This document shows, in pieces, positions 48,732 to 58,145 of a DNA stretch of 64,000 nt. Location of the stretch: contig JAHHGU010000010.1 in NCBI GenBank assembly GCA_019359765.1, forward strand, positions 62,001-126,000, in the 5' to 3' direction. Source of the DNA: Aphanothece sp. CMT-3BRIN-NPC111 (GTDB lineage: Bacteria > Cyanobacteriota > Cyanobacteriia > Cyanobacteriales > JAHHGU01). The notes beneath the pieces are model-generated. The model saw only the letters and a list, made by a program, of their open reading frames with translations. It had not been told where the DNA came from and ran no database searches. Every line of letters begins with the position of its first letter. Position 1 is the first letter of the stretch. Position numbers and translations under genes: made by a program.

Positions 48732-49952
48732 TTGGTACTAAGGGTTGCTGTTGTTGGATCGGGTCCTGCGGGTTCCTCTGCTGCTGAAACATTGGCTTCA
48801 GCTGGAATCGAGACTTACCTGTTTGAGCGCAAGCTGGACAATGCCAAGCCCTGCGGTGGCGCGATACCGCTATGTATGGTGAGTGAGTTCGACCTGCCGC
48901 CCCATATCATTGACAGGCGAGTGAGAAAAATGAAGATGATCTCGCCGTCAAATGTCGAGGTCGATATCAACATTGAAAAAGAAGATGAATATATTGGCAT
49001 GTGCCGCCGGGAGATACTGGACGGCTTTATGCGCGATCGCGCAGCTTCGTTGGGCGCAAATTTGATTAATGGCACTGTTTATCAACTAGATATCCCCACA
49101 AACAATACTGCTCCCTACACCCTGCACTACGCCGACCACTCCGACGGCAGTGCGGAAGGGATAATGAAAAGCTTGCAGGTTGATCTCGTGATTGGGGCAG
49201 ATGGTGCCAATTCTCGCATTGCCAAGGCAATTGACGCTGGTGATTACAATTATGCGATCGCCTTTCAGGAACGCATTCGCCTGCCTGCCGACAAAATGGC
49301 TTACTACGAAGATCTGGCAGAAATGTACGTTGGCAACGATGTTTCTACTGACTTCTACGCTTGGGTTTTCCCCAAATACGACCACGTAGCTGTGGGCACC
49401 GGCACGATGAAGGTACACAAAGCTACGATCAAACAGCTGCAAGCTGGTATTCGGGCACGCGCTGCTAGAAAATTAGAGGGCGGCGAAATTATCAAAGTGG
49501 AAGCTCACCCGATTCCAGAACATCCCAGACCTCGTCGCGTCGTTGGTCGTGTTGCCCTGGTAGGAGACGCTGCTGGTACGGTAACAAAGTCCTCTGGTGA
49601 GGGAATTTACTTTGCCGCCAAGTCTGCCCGGATGTGCGCGGAAACAATTGTAGAGTTTTCCCAAGGGGGAACCCGCATCCCAACAGAAGCAGATCTCAAG
49701 GTCTACCTGAAACGGTGGGATAAGAAGTACGGTATCACTTACAAGGTACTAGATATCCTGCAAACCGTTTTCTATCGCTCTGATGCCACTCGTGAAGCCT
49801 TTGTGGAAATGTGCGCCGACAAGGATGTACAGAAGCTAACATTTGATAGCTATTTGTATAAAACAGTGGTACCAGCAAATCCCTTAATTCAGATGAAGAT
49901 TACTGCCAAGACTATCGGTAGTTTACTCAGAGGTAGTGCGCTGGCTCCTTAG
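48732..49952 (+). CDS. chlP: Geranylgeranyl reductase ChlP
   Basis: ChlP reduces the geranylgeranyl chain to phytyl for chlorophyll a, tocopherol and phylloquinone. FAD-dependent Rossmann protein: VAVVGSGPAGSSAAETLA at the N-terminus, ERKLDNAKPCGGAIPLCM, MCRREILDGFMRDRAA, VIGADGANSRIAKAI, VGDAAGTVTKSSGEGIYFA and RWDKKYGITYKVLDILQ. Start TTG 48732 (then GTACTAAGGGTT) is preferred over GTG 48714, since GGGAGAA lies just upstream and the family begins VLRVAVVG. It is convergent with rpaA across a 17-bp hairpin. Confidence 0.96.
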   Translation: MVLRVAVVGSGPAGSSAAETLASAGIETYLFERKLDNAKPCGGAIPLCMVSEFDLPPHIIDRRVRKMKMISPSNVEVDINIEKEDEYIGMCRREILDGFMRDRAASLGANLINGTVYQLDIPTNNTAPYTLHYADHSDGSAEGIMKSLQVDLVIGADGANSRIAKAIDAGDYNYAIAFQERIRLPADKMAYYEDLAEMYVGNDVSTDFYAWVFPKYDHVAVGTGTMKVHKATIKQLQAGIRARAARKLEGGEIIKVEAHPIPEHPRPRRVVGRVALVGDAAGTVTKSSGEGIYFAAKSARMCAETIVEFSQGGTRIPTEADLKVYLKRWDKKYGITYKVLDILQTVFYRSDATREAFVEMCADKDVQKLTFDSYLYKTVVPANPLIQMKITAKTIGSLLRGSALAP

Positions 49953-49994
49953 GGGGAGAAGATTGAGCGATCGCATAACGTACCACCATTTTAA

Positions 49995-50045
49995 GTGGCA
50001 TCTCCTACACCAACCTGAGTACAGGTATGGTGTAGGAGATGCCAC
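49995..50045. terminator. Strong bidirectional hairpin between chlP and rpaA
   Basis: GTGGCATCTCCTACACC (49995-50011) pairs over all 17 bases with 50029-50045 around a 17-base loop. It lies 42 bp after chlP and 29 bp before the rpaA stop, so it can fold in either transcript. No long U tract. Confidence 0.7.
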
Positions 50046-50074
50046 CAATCCGGCTATTGCTGAGGGTATCAGTG

Positions 50075-50821
50075 TCAAGGTTCAACAGCTGATGAACCCG
50101 CATTTTGTGTTAAATGCTCGGTGCTAGGCAACTCCAGGCAGTAGCCTGCACCGTAGACGGTCTTAATATAGCGAGGATGACGGGGATCAGGCTCCAGCTT
50201 GGTTCTTAAGTGTCGGATATGCACCCGGATTGTTTCAATGTCGTCATCTGGATCGTACCCCCATACTTCCCTGAGGATCTCACTGGGAGAGACAGTCTGC
50301 CCATGTCGCTGAAGTAAGCAGTGAAGTAGCTCAAACTCCAGATGCGTTAATTTAACAGCCTGAGAAAACCACAGTGCTTCAAAGCGTTCTGGAACTAGGG
50401 TCAAGGGACCATAGCTCAATATTTCAGAATGTTTAGCAGCCTGGGGGATGCGGTCTGTACGTCGCAGCAACGCCCTTACTCGCGCCAGCATTTCTTCCAA
50501 TTCAAAGGGCTTAGTCAGATAATCGTCGGCACCCGCATTAAAGCCTTCTAGCTTATCCTGAGTTTGGCTTAAGGCTGTCAGCATTAACACTGGGATATCT
50601 GCGGTACGCTCATCCCGGCGCAGACGCTGGCAGACAGTGTATCCATCCACGTTGGGCAGCATCAAGTCAAGCATAATCAAATCTGGCAGCAGTTGCATAG
50701 CCAGTGCCTGACCTTTAATGCCATCAGGTGCCTGGATAACGTCGTATCCAGCCATCTCAAGATTGATAGCGACTAATTCTGCGATCGCAGGATCGTCGTC
50801 GATGACGAGTATCCGGGGCAT
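50075..50821 (-). CDS. rpaA: OmpR-family response regulator RpaA
   Basis: 248 residues. Receiver (1-120) with [20 protein letters not shown], phospho-acceptor in [30 protein letters not shown]. Winged-helix output (about 145-240) with [53 protein letters not shown] and [20 protein letters not shown]. These match RpaA, the circadian output regulator phosphorylated by SasA and also tied to phycobilisome-photosystem association. The ATG at 50821 ([10 protein letters not shown]) is the family start. Clock genes kaiABC are not in the window. Confidence 0.85.
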   Translation of the reverse strand: MPRILVIDDDPAIAELVAINLEMAGYDVIQAPDGIKGQALAMQLLPDLIMLDLMLPNVDGYTVCQRLRRDERTADIPVLMLTALSQTQDKLEGFNAGADDYLTKPFELEEMLARVRALLRRTDRIPQAAKHSEILSYGPLTLVPERFEALWFSQAVKLTHLEFELLHCLLQRHGQTVSPSEILREVWGYDPDDDIETIRVHIRHLRTKLEPDPRHPRYIKTVYGAGYCLELPSTEHLTQNAGSSAVEP

Positions 50822-51009
50822 TACTTCAAAGTTCTTGCTATAGTGAGTTTTAAGGTTCAATAAGAACCTTTACAGGAAATTAAAGATTCCTGTACAGATT
50901 ATACGCAAGGTTTATAAATTCTTTCTAAAGATTGTTGAGGCGGTTGAACCGTTTTGTTATTTATGCGCCTGTTTGTGACGACTCTCACCGCTAATTGCAA
51001 GAAATGTAG

Positions 51010-51201
51010 CGGGAGCATCTAGCCTCGCAGTTAAAGTTTGCTGATTCACAGGTCTGGTATCCCAGTAACCTCAACAGCCAGCAACAACCCGTCACCGCCA
51101 TACAGCTTCGCTGGGGCAAAGCCCTACGGAATATCGATGTGGCGGGAGTACCCCTGAGGTTTAGATGGATTATTCTCCTTATACTCCCCCTTCATTACTG
51201 A
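51010..51201 (+). pseudogene. Coding-like open frame overlapping the hydrolase start
   Basis: A 63-codon open stretch after TAG 51007-51009 reads LKFADSQVWYPSNLNSQQQP, VTAIQLRWGKALRNIDVAG, VPLRFRW before ending at TGA 51201. It has no start codon of its own and I recognise no family. It may be the end of a lost gene. The rest of 50822-51164 shows only A/T-rich leader sequence. Confidence 0.2.
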
Positions 51202-52238
51202 AAAACGGTCTAGCGATGACTCTCTACACCGCTCTCGCCGCTAGTCGTGAGTGGGAAAAAACTACCGTACACCCGGAGCCACCTTACCAGGAAACAATCT
51301 TTACTGGGGCTGGAGACGTGCCCATTTTTGGCATTTTTGCCATTCCTGAAAATCCTCGCGGTACGATTGTTGGCACCTATGGCATTACAGGATCTTTGGA
51401 TAACCAATGGTTTCTAAAACTGCTGGGGCGCAAGGCATTTGCCCAAGGCTATGCAGTGGTGCTCTTTGACTGGAGGGCACACGGCAAAACAGCAGAGTTA
51501 TCTCCTACCTTGACTTCTGATGGTTTGTACGAGGGAGAAGATTTTGTCCGCGTTGCTGCCCAGGCTAAGACAATGGGTTGTCCTGCCCCTTTCTGGTTTA
51601 CGGGGTTTTCTCTGGGGGGGCAACTGGCACTATGGGCGGTTAAAGCCGCAGGAGGTGCAGGGGAGTTTCACTCAGGACTTAGCACTGATGATATTGCCGG
51701 GGCGGCGGTGATTTGTCCGAGCCTGGATTCTAACCGTTCTCTTTCCTATTTGGTAAAGCATCCCTGGGGCAAGTATTTAGAGAGAGCGATCGCGCGTGAA
51801 CTCAAAAAGCTAGCTTGGCGAGTTCACGATGCTCATCCTGGTGCTATAGATCCAGCAGCAATTGCACGGGCTAACACTATTTGGGGTTTCGATAATGAAC
51901 TGGTAATCGAGCGCTTGGGTTTTCCCTCTGTGGAAGCATATTACGAGGCCAGCAGCGGACTACATTTGCTGCCGCTACTTGACAAACCGACCCTGATCTT
52001 ATATGCAGCGGATGACCCGATGTTTGACCCGACGATTGTGCCTGAGTTACAAACGGCGTGCGATCGCAACCCTTGCCTTGACTTAGTTCTAACCCGTTAC
52101 GGCGGTCATGTTGGCTATTTGAGTAGTAAAACCTGCCAGCGATTGGCTGGAGATCCAGACCCTTGGTGGGCTTGGAATCGAGTTCTAGAGTGGTGCAATA
52201 CGTTGCTCCGCAACACGCTTCGCGATCGCCAATCGTAA
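51165..52238 (+). CDS. Alpha/beta hydrolase, YheT-like
   Basis: 357 residues of an alpha/beta hydrolase fold. An oxyanion-side loop GTIVGTYGITGSLDN, the strand VVLFDWRAHGKTAELSP, and the nucleophile elbow WFTGFSLGGQLALWAV with Ser in GFSLG. The acid is probably the Asp in LILYAADDPMFD and the base the His in YGGHVGYLS, completing the triad. The size and D-W-R-A-H-G segment fit the COG0429/YheT group, esterases of unknown substrate. Soluble. ATG 51165 is taken. The DUF1517 gene follows 95 bp downstream. Confidence 0.88.
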   Translation: MDYSPYTPPSLLKNGLAMTLYTALAASREWEKTTVHPEPPYQETIFTGAGDVPIFGIFAIPENPRGTIVGTYGITGSLDNQWFLKLLGRKAFAQGYAVVLFDWRAHGKTAELSPTLTSDGLYEGEDFVRVAAQAKTMGCPAPFWFTGFSLGGQLALWAVKAAGGAGEFHSGLSTDDIAGAAVICPSLDSNRSLSYLVKHPWGKYLERAIARELKKLAWRVHDAHPGAIDPAAIARANTIWGFDNELVIERLGFPSVEAYYEASSGLHLLPLLDKPTLILYAADDPMFDPTIVPELQTACDRNPCLDLVLTRYGGHVGYLSSKTCQRLAGDPDPWWAWNRVLEWCNTLLRNTLRDRQS

Positions 52239-52332
52239 TAAATTTCCTTTCCCTAGACTAATCTCAAGGTAGACAGCTTTGTTGAGATTGGCTAGTAAAG
52301 TAGGTGATAGAGCTTTTAATATTTTCTTGGCA

Positions 52333-52938
52333 ATGACTTCGTGGCGCGATCGCTTCAACCAGTTCAGTGGCAAGACTCGATTTGCTGTTTGTCGTCTATT
52401 TATCCATCTAGCAGGTGCAGAGGTTGCGCCCCTCTTGGGCATTCTCAATCGCGCTGCACGGGAGGCAGTGGAATCAGATGGAGACCTTAACATTCTAGGA
52501 GAAGGGCTAGTTGAAATCTGCCAGAATTTATTACAGTACGATACCTACTGGCTATCAGCAGCCAATGAAGGCGATGTTTTCTGGGATGAGGGTGAAGCCG
52601 GAGACTATGTCAATGAGTTGTTTACTGACTCTGGTCAACGTTACCTGAGCGAAATCGACTTCAGCCAACCCGGTTCTGAGGAAAATGAACTGTTAACGTG
52701 GCCCGCCACCCGTAACTTGGTGGTCATGATTACGGTAGCTTACGAAGGTGAAGTACCGGATCTAGAAACCGACCTTGCTAACTTAAGTGCGCTGAAAGCA
52801 GGTCTAAAAGCCTTGATAAATCTGCACTATCAAGAAAGACTGCGGGCGATACAGGTTCACTTTTCCCCAGCACAGTTTGGGGATGAACTGACTAACGATC
52901 AGTTGTTGCTCAATTTTCCTGAACTAATTCCCCTCTAA
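52333..52938 (+). CDS. DUF1517-family protein
   Basis: About 201 residues from ATG 52333 (MTSWRDRFNQFSGKTRFAVC), which is the family N-terminus; the TTG at 52279 adds 18 residues. Conserved blocks: RLFIHLAGAEVAPLLGILNR, EGLVEICQNLLQYDTYW, EGDVFWDEGEAGDYVNELFT, and FSPAQFGDELTNDQLLLNFP at the end. The family is widespread in cyanobacteria and plastids with no assigned activity. No signal peptide or TM helix. A long hairpin follows the stop. Confidence 0.82.
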   Translation: MTSWRDRFNQFSGKTRFAVCRLFIHLAGAEVAPLLGILNRAAREAVESDGDLNILGEGLVEICQNLLQYDTYWLSAANEGDVFWDEGEAGDYVNELFTDSGQRYLSEIDFSQPGSEENELLTWPATRNLVVMITVAYEGEVPDLETDLANLSALKAGLKALINLHYQERLRAIQVHFSPAQFGDELTNDQLLLNFPELIPL

Positions 52939-52945
52939 TAATTTT

Positions 52946-52984
52946 GGATGTTAGATTTTGAATTTCAAATTAAATCTAACATCC
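52946..52984. terminator. Hairpin after the DUF1517 gene
   Basis: GGATGTTAGATTT (52946-52958) pairs with AAATCTAACATCC (52972-52984), 13 bp with a 13-base A/T-rich loop, seven bases past the stop. No U tract after the second arm. Confidence 0.55.
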
Positions 52985-53043
52985 ATCCATTGAGCAGCTA
53001 GCAGCTAAAATTTGTTGGAAATTGTAACGAGCATTACTTCTTT

Positions 53044-53913
53044 ATGTGGCGTAAATTCACAATCATTTTAATATCTCTGACGTTGTGTTGGACGACAGTA
53101 GCGTGTGGTTCTCCTTCTCAACAACAATCTCAGAACCGGAACTTTAACACTACGTCGGCTCAAACCCGGTTAAGTGCAGGGAAATATCCGGTACAACAGG
53201 CTACTTATGATGATGGCAATGGGGAGTACACCATAATGTTGCTCAATACCCCATCCGGTACGCCTCCTGTTTATCGCACCACAGATTTGCAGATGGCTCG
53301 TTTGACTGATGAAGAAATTAAGGCAGGTGAAAAGAGTTATCTACAAATTGATAATGGTAAGGCAGCAATGCACCTGAGCGAGGACTTTAAAATTGAATAC
53401 GTTCACAACGTAACTCAAACGCAGACCGATCCTCAAACAGGTCAACCACAAACAGTTGTTGTGCGTCAACAATCTGGCTTTTGGGCACCTTTTGCGGGAG
53501 CATTGGCTGGTCAAGCAGTGGGCAGCCTGTTGTTTAGACCTCAATACTATGTACCGCCAGTCTATCAACCAGGTGGAATTATGAGAGGTTATGGTGGTTA
53601 TGGCAGCAGCTATAGTCAAGCGGTAAATCAATACCAAAGTCGCTACCAAAGCCCCCCACCTGCTGTCAGAAATCGTCAAGTATTGCGGACAACTGGTCGC
53701 TTGAGGTCGCCTTCATCCAATCAGCCGACAACTGTACGTCGCACGTCTCCAGGCAGTAGCCGCAGTAGCGGTTCTGGGTATGGTTCGAGTACTCTGCGCC
53801 AATCGGGTAGATCGAGTCCCAGCCGAGTTGATCGCCCAAGTGGTTTTGGTAGTGGCGCGCGATCGCGTCCTAGTGGAAGTAGACGCTCATTCGGTTCAGG
53901 CAGACGACGTTAA
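53044..53913 (+). CDS. Lipoprotein with Ser/Arg-rich C-terminal region
   Basis: 289 residues. Signal peptide with lipobox VACG (Cys about 21). The first half is an ordered domain (about 40-140: GKYPVQQATYDDGNGEYTIM, LQMARLTDEEIKAGEKSYLQ), a short Gly/Ala hydrophobic patch (FAGALAGQAVGSLLF) follows, and the last 100 residues are low-complexity Ser/Arg/Gly. The basic tail could bind nucleic acid or acidic polysaccharide at the cell surface. Family not recognised by name. A GC-rich terminator follows. Confidence 0.7.
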   Translation: MWRKFTIILISLTLCWTTVACGSPSQQQSQNRNFNTTSAQTRLSAGKYPVQQATYDDGNGEYTIMLLNTPSGTPPVYRTTDLQMARLTDEEIKAGEKSYLQIDNGKAAMHLSEDFKIEYVHNVTQTQTDPQTGQPQTVVVRQQSGFWAPFAGALAGQAVGSLLFRPQYYVPPVYQPGGIMRGYGGYGSSYSQAVNQYQSRYQSPPPAVRNRQVLRTTGRLRSPSSNQPTTVRRTSPGSSRSSGSGYGSSTLRQSGRSSPSRVDRPSGFGSGARSRPSGSRRSFGSGRRR

Positions 53914-53922
53914 TACTAAGGT

Positions 53923-53948
53923 AAGGGGGTGTTGAGTAACACCCCCTT
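53923..53948 (+). terminator. GC-rich hairpin after the lipoprotein gene
   Basis: AAGGGGGTGTT-GAGT-AACACCCCCTT, an 11-bp perfect stem with a four-base loop, ten bases past the stop. Only two T bases are at the end of the stem, so Rho-independent strength is moderate. Confidence 0.65.
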
Positions 53949-54083
53949 GCTCTAGGTATTTCACCACCGTTCATTTTCCAAATATTATTTACTCACTAAT
54001 CTGCGAGTAACTTTTGCCCGATTAACAAAGCCAATAAGCAATTACAAGCAATAAAATTAAGCAGTTCATGGGAGTTTAACCTC

Positions 54084-57000
54084 TCAATTGTCTGACTGAA
54101 CCTTATCTATGCAAGCTTTCAATTTTTTTGCCACGACTTGAACATGGGGTTCCTGTATCATGCTGTGGTGGTTGCCAGGAACTTTATGAATTTCTAGTTG
54201 AGGAATAATACGTTTCTCCCAGCCAGCTCGCGGAAACAGGAACAGGTCAAAGCTTTCATTAAAAAATGAGAACTTCGGATCTATGGCGCATAAAAGCGTC
54301 ACCTTACCTGGATATGCTTGGAAAACATACTTTGGCTCGCTTTTTCCTACAGAAATAGGTGAATCTACGTGCTTTTTTTTGCTCAACTTTGAATATATCT
54401 TATGCAGTACACGCTTGACTTCTTCCCCTAAGTAATGCCGCTGCTTAACAGGACTCAGTTGCACTAGGTTTCGACAACGACAACTAATAGCACGATAGAA
54501 GCGATAGGTGCGATGAAAACCATATATATCTAAAATAGCGAGCAGGGCTACTGATTTGCCTTTGGCGCGAAGTTGTTGAGCAATTTCAAAAGCAACCCAA
54601 CTTCCGAAAGAATAGCCAGCAAGCAGATACGGCGGCTCCGGCTGTACGGCTAAGATATCATTGACATGATGGGCTGCGAGCGCCTTAATTTTATCTTCAA
54701 ACGGATAATTGCTGAAAACACAATAACCGGATTCCATAAAATAAAAAGGTTGTTCTGTTCCCAGAGACTCTGCAAGTGGAACTGCTTCGCCAAAACTGTT
54801 AGCGCAGAAAAATAAAGGTGCTTTAAACGCCTGTTCGTGGACAGCAACCATTAAAGAATTATCTCTAGGGCGCTTGCCTTTTCTACCTGCCACAATGGTC
54901 AGCAATGCTCGATAATCTTCTGTAGGAAGTTGATACAACTCTTTACAATAATCAACACTAGATTCTTTACCCTTTGAGAGATGTAGCGCTTCTTCCTCTT
55001 CAAGCAAGCTAGCAATTTTTTCGATTGTGGTTAACTCGAATAAAGCAGCTAAGGGAAGTTGTCGCTGAAGCGTTTTCTCAATCTCTGCAACTAAGCGCAC
55101 AGCGACTAAAGAATTTCCCCCTAATTCAAAAAAATTATCGTGAATGCCAATTTGTTGTATTCCAAGAATATTTGACCAAATTTTAGCTAGGATTTCTTCT
55201 GTAGGCTTGCTAGGCGCGACAAAACTAGTTTCCAGGTTGGGTTCTAGATTTGCTGCTGGTAGCAATTGGCAGTCGAGTTCCCTATTGGTCGTTGGAAAAG
55301 AAGCCTCTGGCATTTTAGAGGATGTTTTAATCCAGTAAGACTGACGTTCAAATGGATAAGTGGGTAGTGAGATAGGATGGTATTGCTGGTAATCGCTAAT
55401 ATTAAACCAGTTAACTTTTGCTCCCATTAACCAAAGTTGGGCTAAGGTAGAAAATAAATGATGTAAGTTAGATAATCCGCTATCTGTATCCGAAAAAGAG
55501 GAGAGAAAAATTTGCTCGTGGTGAAGATTTGGGGGGAAATCAAGAATGTGATTAAGACTTACTTCTAATAGAATATATTTAGGATCTTGGCAGGGCTGGG
55601 GTAGTTCTGAGGAGATATGAGAGGAGCGAGAAAATTGTTGTTCCCACTCATGAGCATTAATGGTGTGGTTTGTTGGGATTTTCTTAGCAGTAACAGCAGA
55701 GATAATAGGAATTTTAGCAGGCTGAAAATTAGGTGTGACTAATTTTAAATTTCCTTCAGTGACAATTAAAGAGATGGCGTCTTCTAAACTTAATATTCCT
55801 GCTATAGTAGCGGCTACATACTGCCCTATTCCATAACCTATGGTGATCGCAGGTTCGATTCCCCAAGACTGCCACAATTTAGCAAGTGCATATTCTAAGC
55901 TGAAGACAGCGACTGCGTAGTTAAGCCTAGAAGAGTCATGTAAAGATTCTGCCTCTATAATCTCTAACAACGGTTTGTTAATTTGACCATACAGAATTGC
56001 CTCGCACTGCTCTAGACAGGAACGAAAGGCGTATTGACTGTTGTATAACCAGCGAACAATTTCGCTATAATTACTTTTTTTGCCAGAGAATATAAAGCAA
56101 ATTTGTAAAGGTTTTCTGGAGATTATTTGTTTATTGAAAACGCTTTGTAAAGGGTTTTTATGAAGGAATGCCTTCAGTTGGGCGCTAAATTGCTCTTTTG
56201 ACTCTGTAATGATGGCAAGGCGATGCTTAAAGTGCGATCGCCTGATAGAGGCTGTAAAACAAATGTCTGTTAATGATACTGTAGGCTGATTTTCTAAAAA
56301 TTCCTGATAACGACAGGCTATAGATCGTAAAGCTATTTCACTTTTAGCGGATAAGGTAAAAATCTGGATTGGTAAAGTTGATTGTGAATCTTCAACTTTT
56401 GGCTCGATAGGTGCTTCTTCCAATATCACATGAGCATTAGTTCCTCCATAGCCAAATGCACTCACGCCAGCGCGAAGCGGATGAAGCTGTTGTGGTAAAG
56501 ATTCTAATGTTTGTTGGACTCTTAACCCCAACTTTTCAAAGGAAATTGAAGGATTAGGCTGTTGAAAATGTAACTGAGGGGGAATTTGACGATGCTGAAG
56601 AGCAAGGGCAACTTTAATTAAACCCGCAATTCCGGCGGCTGCTTCTGTATGTCCGATATTTGTTTTAACGGAACCCACGCGGCAGGGATTTTCTGGAGAA
56701 CGATTTTTACCTACAACAGCACCTAAAGCTTTAATTTCCAAAGCATCGCCTATTAAAGTTCCCGTACCTTGTGCTTCAATGTAGTGGATAGATTGAGGAT
56801 CGATTTTTGCTTGTTGGTAAGCTTGTTGCAATAGCTCAATTTGCGCTTGTAAATTTGGGGACGTTATGCCGTTACTGCGTCCGTTGTGGTTAACAGCACT
56901 ACCTTTAATAACGGCATAAATGCGATCGCCATCTTTTTGAGCTTGAGACAGCGGTTTTAAAACCACTATTCCTACCCCTTCACCGCGCACATAGCCATCC

Positions 57001-57653
57001 GCCTTAGCATCAAACGCTTTACAACGATGATCCGGGGCAATTAAACCAGCTTTCGCAAATATTGCTGTTGCTTCCGGTAAGAGAATCAGATTTACTCCAC
57101 CCGCTAAAGCGAGAGAAGATTCGCCAGTCCACAAACTTTGACAGGCGCGATCAATTGCCACTAAAGAAGATGAGCAAGCCGTATTAACTGCTATACTCAC
57201 TCCTCTAAAATCAAAATGATATGAAATCCGATTTGCTGTCATACAGCTATGATTGCCAGTAGAAGCCTGAAAGTTTTCGCTTTCTTGATTGCCAAATAAC
57301 TTAAAGTATTCACTGCTAGTAATGCCAATAAAAACTCCCGTGTTACTCCCTGCTAACTTTTCGGGAATTTCGCCTGCATCTTCTAAAGCTTCCCAAGCAA
57401 CTTCTAATAATAATCTATGCTGAGGATCTATCATCACTGCCTCTTGAGCAGAGATTTTAAAGAAATCAGCATCAAATTTATCTACACCTTCTAAAAAGCC
57501 TCCCCAATTGGGGAAATTCAGTTTGTCTAAATTGCGCTGACATTTTGTAATTGCATCAACCCCATCTTCCAACAGTTCCCAGAAAGCTTCTGGATGATTA
57601 GCCCCAGGAAAACGACATCCTATCCCAGTAATGGCAATATATTCTTTACTCAT
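54084..57653 (-). CDS. Type I polyketide synthase: KS - AT(inactive) - ACP - TE
   Basis: 1189 residues. KS (1-420): active Cys160 (VNTACSSSLVAID) and His335 (TNIGHTEAAAG), but the first His position reads EAQGTGT, with Gln295 for His. A KS-AT linker follows, then an AT-like domain (about 515-770) whose nucleophile elbow is GYGIGQ instead of GHSxGE, so the Ser is Gly608. ACP (about 815-885) has the phosphopantetheine Ser848 (FFELGGNSLV). A thioesterase ends the protein (Ser1015 in GYSFG, His in VPGNHHS). With a dead AT, extender loading in cis is unlikely; trans loading, or direct use of the FAAL-ACP product, is possible. Gene order after FAAL and P450 suggests one lipid-type pathway. Confidence 0.88.
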   Translation of the reverse strand: MSKEYIAITGIGCRFPGANHPEAFWELLEDGVDAITKCQRNLDKLNFPNWGGFLEGVDKFDADFFKISAQEAVMIDPQHRLLLEVAWEALEDAGEIPEKLAGSNTGVFIGITSSEYFKLFGNQESENFQASTGNHSCMTANRISYHFDFRGVSIAVNTACSSSLVAIDRACQSLWTGESSLALAGGVNLILLPEATAIFAKAGLIAPDHRCKAFDAKADGYVRGEGVGIVVLKPLSQAQKDGDRIYAVIKGSAVNHNGRSNGITSPNLQAQIELLQQAYQQAKIDPQSIHYIEAQGTGTLIGDALEIKALGAVVGKNRSPENPCRVGSVKTNIGHTEAAAGIAGLIKVALALQHRQIPPQLHFQQPNPSISFEKLGLRVQQTLESLPQQLHPLRAGVSAFGYGGTNAHVILEEAPIEPKVEDSQSTLPIQIFTLSAKSEIALRSIACRYQEFLENQPTVSLTDICFTASIRRSHFKHRLAIITESKEQFSAQLKAFLHKNPLQSVFNKQIISRKPLQICFIFSGKKSNYSEIVRWLYNSQYAFRSCLEQCEAILYGQINKPLLEIIEAESLHDSSRLNYAVAVFSLEYALAKLWQSWGIEPAITIGYGIGQYVAATIAGILSLEDAISLIVTEGNLKLVTPNFQPAKIPIISAVTAKKIPTNHTINAHEWEQQFSRSSHISSELPQPCQDPKYILLEVSLNHILDFPPNLHHEQIFLSSFSDTDSGLSNLHHLFSTLAQLWLMGAKVNWFNISDYQQYHPISLPTYPFERQSYWIKTSSKMPEASFPTTNRELDCQLLPAANLEPNLETSFVAPSKPTEEILAKIWSNILGIQQIGIHDNFFELGGNSLVAVRLVAEIEKTLQRQLPLAALFELTTIEKIASLLEEEEALHLSKGKESSVDYCKELYQLPTEDYRALLTIVAGRKGKRPRDNSLMVAVHEQAFKAPLFFCANSFGEAVPLAESLGTEQPFYFMESGYCVFSNYPFEDKIKALAAHHVNDILAVQPEPPYLLAGYSFGSWVAFEIAQQLRAKGKSVALLAILDIYGFHRTYRFYRAISCRCRNLVQLSPVKQRHYLGEEVKRVLHKIYSKLSKKKHVDSPISVGKSEPKYVFQAYPGKVTLLCAIDPKFSFFNESFDLFLFPRAGWEKRIIPQLEIHKVPGNHHSMIQEPHVQVVAKKLKACIDKVQSDN

Positions 57654-57811
57654 TTTTGTTTCTTATAAAAGAAATTAGATTGATTTGGTTTTAGATCGTG
57701 TCTGGTTGCATTAGTATTCTATGGTAAGGGCGAATTTTATCAGGAGGTTGTCTGTGGAAATTAATAATTGTCCGCTACCCCCAGACACAACTGATGCTAA
57801 CAAACTTCATA

Positions 57812-58126
57812 TTATGGGCAAATCCAAGGGGTAAATTTCACTGGTAATGTTTTTAAACATTTTAATACAATATTTCTTTTCCAATAAATTTTATCTGCAT
57901 TAATTTCCCAATTATCCAAGCGTTGTATTAAACTATTAACCGCAATTTTACTTTGAACTATTGCTAGAAAATCTCCTAAACAATTGGTAATTCCACCACC
58001 AAAAGAGAGAAAGAAAATTTGGCGTGTAAAATCAAGTTTTTCTGGGTTATTAAATTGCATTGGATCGTGATTTGCAGAGGCGATGTAAAGCATAACAGTA
58101 TCCCCAGCATAATTTTTTTTATAACT
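57812..58126 (-). pseudogene. C-terminal fragment of a second cytochrome P450
   Basis: About 105 codons: YAGDTVMLYIASANHDPMQF, then the heme-binding loop FGGGITNCLGDF with its Cys, then SKIAVNSLIQRLDNWEIN. The helical N-terminal two thirds, I helix and ExxR motif are absent; a TGA precedes the open stretch at 58127-58129. It lies 19 bp downstream of the intact P450 and resembles its C-terminus, so it is probably the relic of a tandem duplicate. Confidence 0.7.
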
Positions 58127-58145
58127 TCATTAATCAAAACGATTT

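Noticed and set aside
55850..55866. GGTTCGATTCC, a T-arm-like string
   Set aside because: It lies inside the PKS coding sequence, has no acceptor or D arm around it and is read as codons on the minus strand.
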